Shown here: positions 1-5,869 of the stretch, one piece after another | How positions within the stretch are numbered: position 1 is the stretch's first letter | Layout of the letters: every line of letters starts with the position of its first letter | Source of the DNA: Defluviicoccus vanus | GTDB taxonomy: Bacteria > Pseudomonadota > Alphaproteobacteria > Rhodospirillales > Defluviicoccaceae | Reading direction: 5' to 3' | Assembly (NCBI RefSeq): GCF_014672695.1 | Contig: NZ_CP053923.1 | Coordinates: 3,655,394 to 3,661,294 of the forward strand | Length of the DNA: 5,901 bases | The notes under the pieces: generated by a model | The model's input: the letters and a program-made list of their open reading frames with translations, nothing else | Database searches by the model: none | Told to the model about the DNA's origin: nothing | Translations under genes and position numbers: made by a program

Positions 1-138
1 GGGGAGGTGTTCGATATGCTGCTGACGCTGGCGCGTGAGGCGGGACTGGCGGCGGTGATTGCCACCCACAATCCGCAGCTGGCGGCGCGGATGGACCGAA
101 CGGTCGAATTGCGCGACGGCCAGCTCCTGCCGGTCTGA
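1..138 (+). CDS. lolD: LolD, ATP-binding subunit of the lipoprotein-releasing ABC transporter (C-terminal end only)
   Basis: The reading frame is open from base 1 to a TGA at 136-138 and gives the last 45 residues of a protein that begins outside the window. The segment VIATHNPQLAARMDRTVELR is the end of an ABC ATPase: the histidine of ATHN (codon 67-69) is the H-loop (switch) histidine that contacts the ATP gamma-phosphate. The following AARMDR and ELRDG pattern is what I know from LolD proteins. In the family, LolD pairs with the membrane subunits LolC/LolE on the cytoplasmic face and powers release of lipoproteins from the inner membrane to LolA. The Walker A, Walker B and signature motifs lie upstream of the window and cannot be checked. 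That it is an ABC ATPase is well supported. LolD specifically rests on the sequence resemblance and on the lolD-dnaE neighbourhood common in alphaproteobacteria. Another LolD-like exporter ATPase is possible. Confidence 0.85.
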   Translation, partial: GEVFDMLLTLAREAGLAAVIATHNPQLAARMDRTVELRDGQLLPV

Positions 139-154
139 GCAGCGTTACCCCCGC

Positions 155-159
155 GGAGG
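155..159 (+). promoter_or_regulatory. Ribosome binding site of dnaE
   Basis: GGAGG lies 11 bases before the ATG at 171. An in-frame TTG at 162 is only 2 bases from this motif, too close for initiation, so the site decides in favour of ATG 171. No separate promoter is evident in the 32-base gap after lolD, which suggests that dnaE is cotranscribed with lolD or is read from a promoter inside it. Confidence 0.75.
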
Positions 160-170
160 CTTTGCCGCCC

Positions 171-3100
171 ATGACGTCGACGGCGACCTTTATTCACCTT
201 CGCCTCCACAGCGCCTACTCGTTGTCCGAAGGGGCGATCCGGATCAAGGAACTGCCGAAGCTCTGCCGGGCACGGGCGATGCCGGCGGTGGCGATCACCG
301 ACACCAACAATCTGTTCGGTGCGCTGGAGTTTTCGGCGACGTTGAGCGGTGGCGGCATTCAGCCGATCATCGGCTGCCAGCTCAGCCTGCGGCCGGCCGC
401 GCCGGCAACGCAACCCGTGGCCTCGCTGCCGCGCGGCGAGAGCGCCACCAGCAGCGTCGTCCTCCTGGTGCAGAACCGCGACGGTTACGCCAATCTGCTG
501 CGCTTGCTGGAGATCGCCTACACCGAGCCGGAGAGTTCGGAAGGACCGCAGGTTACGCTGGCGGCGCTGCTCGCGCACAGCGCCGGGATGATCCTGCTCA
601 CCGGCGGGACGAGCGGACCGGTGGGGCGCCTGCTACTGGACGGCAAGCGCGAGCAGGCGGCGGCGTTGCTTGCCGAGCTGGCCGCGGCTTTTCCCGATCG
701 CCTGTATCTCGAGCTGATGCGCCATGGCCTCGCCGACGAAGAGACGATCGAGAACGCGCTGCTCGAACTGGCGCAGGCGCAGGCGCTGCCGATCGTTGCC
801 ACCAACGACGTGCATTTCGCCACCCCCGACCTTTATGAAGCGCACGACGCGCTGCTGTGCATCGCCCAAGGCACGGTTCTGACCAATCCGGAGCGTCGCC
901 GGCTCAGCCCGGAGCATTACCTGAAGTCGCCGGCGGCCATGGCCGAGCTGTTTGCCGACCTGCCGGACGCTGTCGGCAATACGGTGCGGATCGCCCGCCG
1001 CTGCACCTTCTTCCTCGATCAGGTCAAGCCGATGCTGCCGCATTTCGACTGCGGCCCCGGCCGGCAGGAAGAGGACGTACTGCGCCAGCAGGCGGCAGCC
1101 GGCCTCGAAGATCGGCTCGTGCATCATGTGCTGCCGCCCGGGCTCGACGAAGCGCAACGGGCGGCTGCCGCAAAGCCCTATCACGAGCGGCTCACCTTTG
1201 AGCTCGACGTGATTTGCAAGATGGGGTTCGCCGGCTACTTCCTTGTGGTTGCCGAGTTCATCCAATGGGCGAAGCAGCACGAGATTCCGGTGGGACCGGG
1301 ACGTGGGTCCGGTGCCGGCTCGGTGGTGGCCTGGGCGCTGACGATCACCGACCTCGATCCGATCCGCTTCGGTCTGCTGTTTGAGCGCTTCCTCAACCCC
1401 GAGCGCGTCTCGATGCCGGACTTCGACATCGACTTCTGCCAGGACCGCCGCGACGAAGTCATCGACCACGTCCAGAAAAAGTACGGCGTCGATCGTGTCG
1501 CCCAGATCATCACCTTCGGCAAGCTGCAGGCGCGAGCCGTCCTGCGTGACGTGGGTCGGGTGCTCGGCATGCCTTATGGCCAGGTGGACCGGATCTGCAA
1601 GCTGGTTCCCAACAACCCGGCGCATCCGGTAACGCTGGAAGAGGCGATCAAGGGCGAGCCGCAACTGCAGGCGATGATCGCCGCCGACGAAACGGTGGCG
1701 CGCCTGGTGGGCATCGCCAAACCGCTCGAGGGACTGTACCGGCATGCATCCACCCATGCCGCCGGCATCGTCATCGCCAACCGGCCACTGGTCGAACTCG
1801 TACCCCTCTATCGCGATCCGCGCTCGCCGATGATGGTCACCGGCTTCAACATGAAATGGGTGGAGGGAGCCGGGCTGGTGAAGTTCGACTTCCTCGGCCT
1901 GAAGACGTTGACGGTGTTGGCCAAGGCGGTGGAACTGCTGCAACGCCGACGCGGCATCGCCATCGATTTCTCCCGCATGCCGCTCGACGATGCCGGCACC
2001 TACGAGCTTCTCGGCCGTGGCGATACCGTCGGCGTGTTCCAGCTGGAAAGTGCCGGCATGCGCGACGTGCTGCGCAAGCTGAAGCCCGACAAGCTCGAAG
2101 ACATCATCGCCGTGGTCGCACTCTACCGGCCGGGGCCGATGGACAACATCCCGAGCTACATCCGCCGCAAGCACGGCGACGAGAAACCCGACTATCTGCA
2201 TCCGGATCTGGAAGGCATCCTGCGCGAGACCTACGGCATCATGATCTACCAGGAACAGGTGATGCAGATCGCCCAGGTGCTGAGCGGCTACACCCTTGGC
2301 GGCGCCGACCTGCTGCGTCGCGCCATGGGCAAGAAGATCAAGGAGGAAATGGACAAGCAGCGGGAAAGCTTTGTCACCGGAGCCACCTCCCGCGGTGTTG
2401 GCGGATCCAGGGCCAGCCATATCTTCGACCTGGTGGCCAAATTTGCCGGCTACGGCTTCAACAAATCGCACGCCGCCGCGTATGCGCTGATCGCCTATCA
2501 GACGGCCTACATGAAGGCCAACTATCCCTATGAGTTCTTTGCCGCGTCGATGACCCTCGATCTTGGCAACAGCGATAAACTCAACGGCTACCGGCAGGAA
2601 CTCGATCGGCTGCAGATCCCGCTGCTGCCACCCGACATCAACGCTTCCGACGAAACGTTCACTGTCGAATACCGGGAGGCGAGCGTCGCCGAGCCACTGG
2701 GGGTGCGTTATGGTCTCGCGGCGGTGAAGACGGTGGGGATGGGGGCGGTCACTGCCCTGGTGACGGAACGCCGCGCCAGGGGGCCGTTTCGCTCGCTCGA
2801 CGACTTCTCGCTGCGGCTCGACGCCAAGCAGCTCAACAAGCGCCAGCTGGAAAATCTCGCCCGTGCCGGTGCGTTCGATCGCATCAACCGCAACCGCCGC
2901 CAGGTTGTCGACAGTGCCGAGGTGATCCTGCGCCGGGCGGGTGCGAGTGTGGCCGAACGGGAAAGCAATCAGATGGGTCTGTTTGCTGGCGCCGCCGCCG
3001 AAGGGCCACCGCCGATGCAATTGGCGGCGATGGAGGACTGGTCGCCACTGGAGCGATTGAAGGAGGAGCTGGACGCCATCGGCTTTTACCTCTCGGCGCA

Positions 3101-3662
3101 TCCGCTGGACGCCTACGCCGCCAAGCTGCAGAAGCTGGGCGTCACCGGCAGCGCTGAGCTGCAGCGGCATCCCCAGGCGGGTGCGTACACCCTCGCCGGA
3201 ACTGTGCTCGCCCGGCGGGAGCGGTCCTCGGCCAAGGGCAACCGTTACGCCTTCGTCCAGCTCTCCGATCCAACCGGACTGTTTGAAATCACCGTGTTCT
3301 CGGATTTGTTGGCGAGTCGCAGGGAGCTGACCGAGCCCGGCCGGGCGGTGCTGATCCGCGCCCAGGTACAGGTGGAAGGCGAGTCTATACGCTGTACGGC
3401 TCAGGAACTGGAACCCATCGAGCGCGCGGTGGCGCAGTTGGGCAGTGAGGTGCATATCCACATCGAGCATGCCGACGCGGTAATGAAGGTGCGTGATCTC
3501 CTCCTCAAGCGTCCGGCGGGACGAGACACCATCCGGCTCACCGCCTGTCTGGAGGATGGGCTGGAGGTGGTCATGCGGCTGCCGCTGCGTGTGGCGCTGG
3601 GGCCGGACGATCTCGGCCGGCTGGCCGCCATCGCCGGTGTGCAGACGGTCAACAGCGTCTAG
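171..3662 (+). CDS. dnaE: DNA polymerase III alpha subunit (replicative, DnaE1 type)
   Basis: This 1163-residue protein is the catalytic subunit of the chromosomal replicase; it adds dNTPs to the primer within the Pol III core. An N-terminal PHP domain (about 1-280) starts with HLRLHSAYS (9-17) and includes AITDTNNLFG (41-50) and NDVH (212-215). The polymerase palm and fingers follow, with the nucleotide-binding GPGRGSGAGS (375-384), the catalytic pair Asp419 and Asp421 in MPDFDIDFC, and the third carboxylate Asp573 in VKFDFLGL. These match E. coli Asp401, Asp403 and Asp555. A helix-hairpin-helix region (about 820-905) contains LDAKQLNKRQLENLARAGAF. QMGLF (934-938) fits the internal beta-clamp binding motif. 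An OB fold (about 1005-1085) and a C-terminal domain of the tau-binding type complete the protein. The length is normal for alphaproteobacterial DnaE1, and the clamp motif and housekeeping setting argue against the mutagenesis paralogue DnaE2/ImuC. The frame is intact throughout. The PHP metal ligands are partly replaced (see findings), so proofreading presumably depends on a separate epsilon subunit. TTG at 162 is a less likely start. Confidence 0.98.
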   Translation: MTSTATFIHLRLHSAYSLSEGAIRIKELPKLCRARAMPAVAITDTNNLFGALEFSATLSGGGIQPIIGCQLSLRPAAPATQPVASLPRGESATSSVVLLVQNRDGYANLLRLLEIAYTEPESSEGPQVTLAALLAHSAGMILLTGGTSGPVGRLLLDGKREQAAALLAELAAAFPDRLYLELMRHGLADEETIENALLELAQAQALPIVATNDVHFATPDLYEAHDALLCIAQGTVLTNPERRRLSPEHYLKSPAAMAELFADLPDAVGNTVRIARRCTFFLDQVKPMLPHFDCGPGRQEEDVLRQQAAAGLEDRLVHHVLPPGLDEAQRAAAAKPYHERLTFELDVICKMGFAGYFLVVAEFIQWAKQHEIPVGPGRGSGAGSVVAWALTITDLDPIRFGLLFERFLNPERVSMPDFDIDFCQDRRDEVIDHVQKKYGVDRVAQIITFGKLQARAVLRDVGRVLGMPYGQVDRICKLVPNNPAHPVTLEEAIKGEPQLQAMIAADETVARLVGIAKPLEGLYRHASTHAAGIVIANRPLVELVPLYRDPRSPMMVTGFNMKWVEGAGLVKFDFLGLKTLTVLAKAVELLQRRRGIAIDFSRMPLDDAGTYELLGRGDTVGVFQLESAGMRDVLRKLKPDKLEDIIAVVALYRPGPMDNIPSYIRRKHGDEKPDYLHPDLEGILRETYGIMIYQEQVMQIAQVLSGYTLGGADLLRRAMGKKIKEEMDKQRESFVTGATSRGVGGSRASHIFDLVAKFAGYGFNKSHAAAYALIAYQTAYMKANYPYEFFAASMTLDLGNSDKLNGYRQELDRLQIPLLPPDINASDETFTVEYREASVAEPLGVRYGLAAVKTVGMGAVTALVTERRARGPFRSLDDFSLRLDAKQLNKRQLENLARAGAFDRINRNRRQVVDSAEVILRRAGASVAERESNQMGLFAGAAAEGPPPMQLAAMEDWSPLERLKEELDAIGFYLSAHPLDAYAAKLQKLGVTGSAELQRHPQAGAYTLAGTVLARRERSSAKGNRYAFVQLSDPTGLFEITVFSDLLASRRELTEPGRAVLIRAQVQVEGESIRCTAQELEPIERAVAQLGSEVHIHIEHADAVMKVRDLLLKRPAGRDTIRLTACLEDGLEVVMRLPLRVALGPDDLGRLAAIAGVQTVNSV

Positions 3663-3703
3663 CCGCCGCTGCCGGCGGCCGGATGCGGTCCGATGCGACC
3701 GCA
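3662..3703 (+). terminator. Two tandem GC-rich hairpins directly after dnaE, possible transcript end
   Basis: GCCGCCG (3662-3668) and CGGCGGC (3673-3679) form a perfect 7-bp stem with a CTGC loop that begins on the last base of the dnaE stop codon. Four bases later TGCGGTC (3684-3690) and GACCGCA (3697-3703) form a second perfect 7-bp stem with a 6-base loop. No T tract follows either, so this is not a canonical intrinsic terminator. The pair may mark or protect the 3' end of the lolD-dnaE message, act with Rho, or be chance pairing in GC-rich DNA. Confidence 0.4.
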
Positions 3704-3707
3704 ATCC

Positions 3708-3735
3708 TTGCAAGATCCGATTGCAGCAGTATTTA
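3708..3735 (+). promoter_or_regulatory. Candidate sigma70-type promoter for rpsB-tsf
   Basis: TTGCAA (3708-3713) and TATTTA (3730-3735) are separated by 16 bases and sit in a locally AT-richer stretch of an otherwise GC-rich gap. Transcription would start near 3742 and give a leader of about 110 bases. An overlapping alternative is TTGCAG (3721-3726) with TATCAC (3744-3749) at 17-base spacing. A promoter is expected here, since rpsB follows a 190-base gap after an unrelated gene, but the boxes are chosen by eye. Confidence 0.5.
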
Positions 3736-3759
3736 ACGCCACATATCACACGCGGTCTG

Positions 3760-3812
3760 CGCCCGTGGGAGCAATTCCATGCGGGCGATCCGGTCTCAAG
3801 CCAGGGCTTGAG
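3760..3812 (+). ncRNA. Structured leader of the rpsB message (candidate S2 autoregulatory element)
   Basis: Two hairpins can be drawn. The first pairs CGCCCG (3760-3765) with CGGGCG (3782-3787), then TGGGA (3766-3770) with TTCCA (3775-3779), including one G-U pair. It has a 2-base bulge (3780-3781) and a GCAA tetraloop (3771-3774). The second pairs CTCAAGC (3795-3801) with GCTTGAG (3806-3812) around a CAGG loop. The E. coli rpsB-tsf operon is known to be repressed by S2 through its 5' untranslated region, so a structured leader here fits such a role. I infer the function from position and structure only and have not matched it to a named RNA family. Confidence 0.45.
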
Positions 3813-3852
3813 CGACGCCGCGGAGGTCCAACCGGAACAGGACGTTCAGCCT

Positions 3853-4692
3853 ATGACCATGCCAACGTTTACGATGCGCCAGCTGCTGGAATCTGGCGTG
3901 CATTTCGGCCACAGCACCCGGCGCTGGAACCCGAAGATGGGGCCGTACCTTTTCGGCGTGCGCAATGGAATTCACGTCATCGACCTGGAGCAGACGGTGC
4001 CGATGTTGCACCGGTCGCTGATCGCGGTGCGCGACGTGGTCGCCGCCGGCGGGCGCGTGCTGTTTGTCGGCACCAAGCGTCAGGCCAGCGAGATCGTTGC
4101 CGATGCGGCAAAGCGCTGCGGCCAATACTATGTCAACCACCGCTGGCTGGGCGGCATGCTCACCAACTGGCGGACCATTTCCAATTCGATCAAGCGGCTG
4201 CGGGAACTGGACAGCCGGTTGGCGGAACAGAACCTGGGACTGACGAAGAAGGAAACGCTGCAGCTCACCCGCGAACGCGACAAGCTTGAGCGCGCACTGG
4301 GCGGCATTAAGGAAATGGGCGGTCTGCCCGATATCCTCTTCGTCATCGACACCAACAAGGAATCGATCGCTGTTGCCGAGGCCAACAAGCTGGGAGTGCC
4401 GGTGGTTGCCGTCCTCGACTCCAACAGCGATCCGATGGGCATCGATTTTCCCATTCCCGGTAACGACGACGCGCTGCGCGCGATAACTCTCTATTGCGAA
4501 CTGGCGGTGGAAGCGGTGCTTGACGGCATTCAGCAGGAGATGGTCGCCTCCGGCGTCGATCTTGGTGCGCAGGCACGGCCGGTCGAATTGTTGCCCGTGG
4601 ACGATGATGAGGCCGATATCGATGACGGTGGGAGCGAGCCTGCGGCATCGCAGCCGGCCGCCGAAACCGAAGCGGTCGCGACAGAGCACTGA
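3853..4692 (+). CDS. rpsB: 30S ribosomal protein S2
   Basis: This 279-residue protein is the S2 component of the small ribosomal subunit, which binds late in assembly between head and body and is needed for S1 to join. The family signatures are clear: TMRQLLESGVHFGH (7-20) with RRWNPKM after it, FVGTKRQA, YYVNHRWLGGMLTNW (92-106), GGLPDILFVIDTNKE, and PVVAVLDSNSDP (183-194). The charged segment between the two halves matches the S2 coiled-coil insertion. Start choice: ATG 3853 has a modest AGGA (3839-3842) 10 bases upstream and gives MTMPTFTMRQ, close to the usual family beginning. ATG 3859 is the alternative, and the frame continues upstream without a credible start. A stronger GGAGG at 3822-3826 is 26 bases away, too far to serve directly. 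The last 40 or so residues (from about 237) form an acidic, Ala/Glu-rich, presumably disordered tail that makes the protein longer than E. coli S2 (241 residues). It is probably cotranscribed with tsf. Confidence 0.98.
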   Translation: MTMPTFTMRQLLESGVHFGHSTRRWNPKMGPYLFGVRNGIHVIDLEQTVPMLHRSLIAVRDVVAAGGRVLFVGTKRQASEIVADAAKRCGQYYVNHRWLGGMLTNWRTISNSIKRLRELDSRLAEQNLGLTKKETLQLTRERDKLERALGGIKEMGGLPDILFVIDTNKESIAVAEANKLGVPVVAVLDSNSDPMGIDFPIPGNDDALRAITLYCELAVEAVLDGIQQEMVASGVDLGAQARPVELLPVDDDEADIDDGGSEPAASQPAAETEAVATEH

Positions 4693-4700
4693 TCCTTTGC

Positions 4701-4740
4701 CGACGCCTGGCCGCCGGCCGGCTGCGGCGTCGCGCCTTTT
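4701..4740 (+). terminator. Hairpin plus T run between rpsB and tsf, probable attenuator or weak terminator
   Basis: CGACGCC (4701-4707) pairs perfectly with GGCGTCG (4726-4732). Inside it GCCG (4710-4713) can pair with CGGC (4719-4722) around a 5-base loop. Four bases after the stem comes TTTT (4737-4740). The structure starts 9 bases beyond the rpsB stop. The short T run suggests partial rather than full termination, so that some transcripts continue into tsf. Confidence 0.5.
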
Positions 4741-4835
4741 CCGACGCGCGGGTGTGGGCGGATCGCCGCACCCATCCGCCGTCGCCGCCGCTGACACGAG
4801 CGGCGCTGGAATTCACTCGAAGATCGAGACGCACG

Positions 4836-4839
4836 GGAG
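4836..4839 (+). promoter_or_regulatory. Ribosome binding site of tsf
   Basis: GGAG, within GGGAGAG at 4835-4841, lies 9 bases before the ATG at 4849. This is good spacing and supports that start. It appears better placed than the site in front of rpsB. Confidence 0.75.
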
Positions 4840-4848
4840 AGCCCGCTT

Positions 4849-5775
4849 ATGACGGAGATTTCGGCCGGACAGGTCAAGGCGCTACGGGAGAAGACCGGCG
4901 CCGGGATGATGGATTGCAAACGAGCGCTGGGCGAGACCGCCGGTGACATGGAGGCCGCGGTCGACTGGCTGCGCAAGAAGGGGCTGTCGGCAGCGGCGAA
5001 GAAAGCCGGCCGGGTTGCCGCGGACGGGCTGATCGGCATGGCCGTCGATGGCATGCGGGCCGCTGTGGTCGAGGTCAACGCCGAGACCGACTTCGTCGCC
5101 CGCAACGATGCCTTCAAGGCGTTCGTTACCACCGTGGCCGGCTTGGCCCTTGATGTGGAGGGCAATATCGACGCCCTCGCAGCGCTGCCGTATCCGGGGA
5201 CGGACCGTTCGGTTGCCGAGCAGCTCACCCATCTGATCGCGACCATCGGCGAGAACATGGCACTGCGTCGGGCAGCGTTCGTCCGTGTCGATCAGGGGCT
5301 GGTCGCAACGTACATGCACAGCGCGTCCGCTGAAGGACTGGGGCGGATCGGCGTGCTGATCGGCATCGAGACGACCGCCGATCCGACGGTGGTGGCCGAC
5401 CTCGGCAGGAAACTGGCGATGCATGTTGCGGCGGCGGTGCCGACAGCAGTGTCGCGCGCCGAAGTGGATCCGAAGTCGGTCGAGCGGGAGCGCGACATCC
5501 TCATTGAGCAGGCGCGCATTTCCGGTAAGCCGGAGGCGATCATCGAAAAGATGGTCGAGGGGCGTCTTGGCAAGTTCTACGAAGAAGTGTGTCTTCTTGA
5601 GCAGGTCTATGTCGTCGATGGCGAGAGCAAGGTGAAGAAGGTAATCGACGCCGCGGCAAAGGAAGCCGGCGTGCCGATCACCGTCAGCCGTTTTGTTCGT
5701 TTTGCCCTCGGCGAAGGCATCCAGAAAAAACAGGAAGATTTTGCCGCCGCCGTCGCCGGTGTCGGCGGCGCCTGA
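4849..5775 (+). CDS. tsf: Translation elongation factor Ts
   Basis: This 308-residue protein is the cytoplasmic guanine nucleotide exchange factor that binds EF-Tu-GDP and drives out GDP so that EF-Tu can reload with GTP. The N-terminal UBA-like module (about 1-55) carries VKALREKTGAGMMDCKRAL. The core begins with VNAETDFVARND; Asp81 and Phe82 in TDFV correspond to the pair that E. coli EF-Ts inserts near the Mg2+ site of EF-Tu. The second half of the core has GRIGVLIGIE and AMHVAAAVP with His192, followed by SGKPEAIIEKMVEGRLGKF and the C-terminal FVRFALGEGIQKKQEDF. The length suits alphaproteobacterial EF-Ts (E. coli has 283 residues). Start ATG 4849 is fixed by the family N-terminus MTEISAGQVK and the ribosome binding site. 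It follows rpsB by 156 bases, with an attenuator-like hairpin between, and precedes pyrH. No key residue appears to be missing. Confidence 0.98.
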   Translation: MTEISAGQVKALREKTGAGMMDCKRALGETAGDMEAAVDWLRKKGLSAAAKKAGRVAADGLIGMAVDGMRAAVVEVNAETDFVARNDAFKAFVTTVAGLALDVEGNIDALAALPYPGTDRSVAEQLTHLIATIGENMALRRAAFVRVDQGLVATYMHSASAEGLGRIGVLIGIETTADPTVVADLGRKLAMHVAAAVPTAVSRAEVDPKSVERERDILIEQARISGKPEAIIEKMVEGRLGKFYEEVCLLEQVYVVDGESKVKKVIDAAAKEAGVPITVSRFVRFALGEGIQKKQEDFAAAVAGVGGA

Positions 5776-5786
5776 TTCACAAACCT

Positions 5787-5820
5787 GGCAGCAGGACGGT
5801 TCAAGGCACGTTCTGCTGTC
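5787..5820 (+). terminator. Long hairpin between tsf and pyrH, attenuator-like
   Basis: Bases 5787-5798 can pair with 5809-5820 over 12 continuous positions, ten Watson-Crick and two G-U (5788 with 5819, 5795 with 5812), around a 10-base loop. It begins 11 bases after the tsf stop. The bases after it (TTCCC from 5821) are only weakly T-rich, so it may slow or partly end transcription or stabilise the upstream message. The G-U pairs mean that the opposite strand would fold less well, consistent with a role in the + strand RNA. Confidence 0.45.
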
Positions 5821-5869
5821 TTCCCGCTGCATGCTCCCAAGCGCAAACCAGTGAAGAGCGTGGTGCACG

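Noticed and set aside
162..170. TTG at 162 as the dnaE start
   Set aside because: Only 2 bases from GGAGG; ATG 171 has suitable spacing and matches the family N-terminus.
59..838. + strand frame of 259 codons overlapping lolD and dnaE
   Set aside because: Arg/Ala/Gly-rich out-of-frame translation of dnaE with no motif; a GC-rich shadow.
1856..2533. + strand frame of 225 codons inside dnaE
   Set aside because: Out-of-frame translation across the polymerase domain, low-complexity Arg/Gly/Ala composition.
633..3749. Reverse-strand open frame of 1038 codons opposite dnaE
   Set aside because: It is codon-aligned with dnaE, shows no recognisable domain, and is explained by the lack of TTA, CTA and TCA codons in a GC-rich gene.
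3493..3852. Upstream extension of the rpsB frame into the end of dnaE
   Set aside because: The frame happens to be open, but the extension overlaps dnaE, lacks S2 similarity and would read through the promoter and leader; the family N-terminus begins at 3853.
3693..4289. + strand frame starting in the dnaE-rpsB gap, considered as a leader peptide
   Set aside because: It continues far into rpsB out of frame, has no ribosome binding site at 3693, and starts upstream of the candidate promoter.
3796..4797. Reverse-strand open frame of 333 codons opposite rpsB
   Set aside because: Same codon-aligned register as the antisense of dnaE. It is His/Arg-rich with no family resemblance, and S2 on the + strand is certain.
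4882..5868. Reverse-strand open frame of 328 codons opposite tsf
   Set aside because: It mirrors the tsf codons and has no recognised domain; EF-Ts on the + strand is certain.
5776..5869. Separate promoter for pyrH in the tsf-pyrH spacer
   Set aside because: No convincing -35 and -10 pair could be found; pyrH is better explained as read from upstream.
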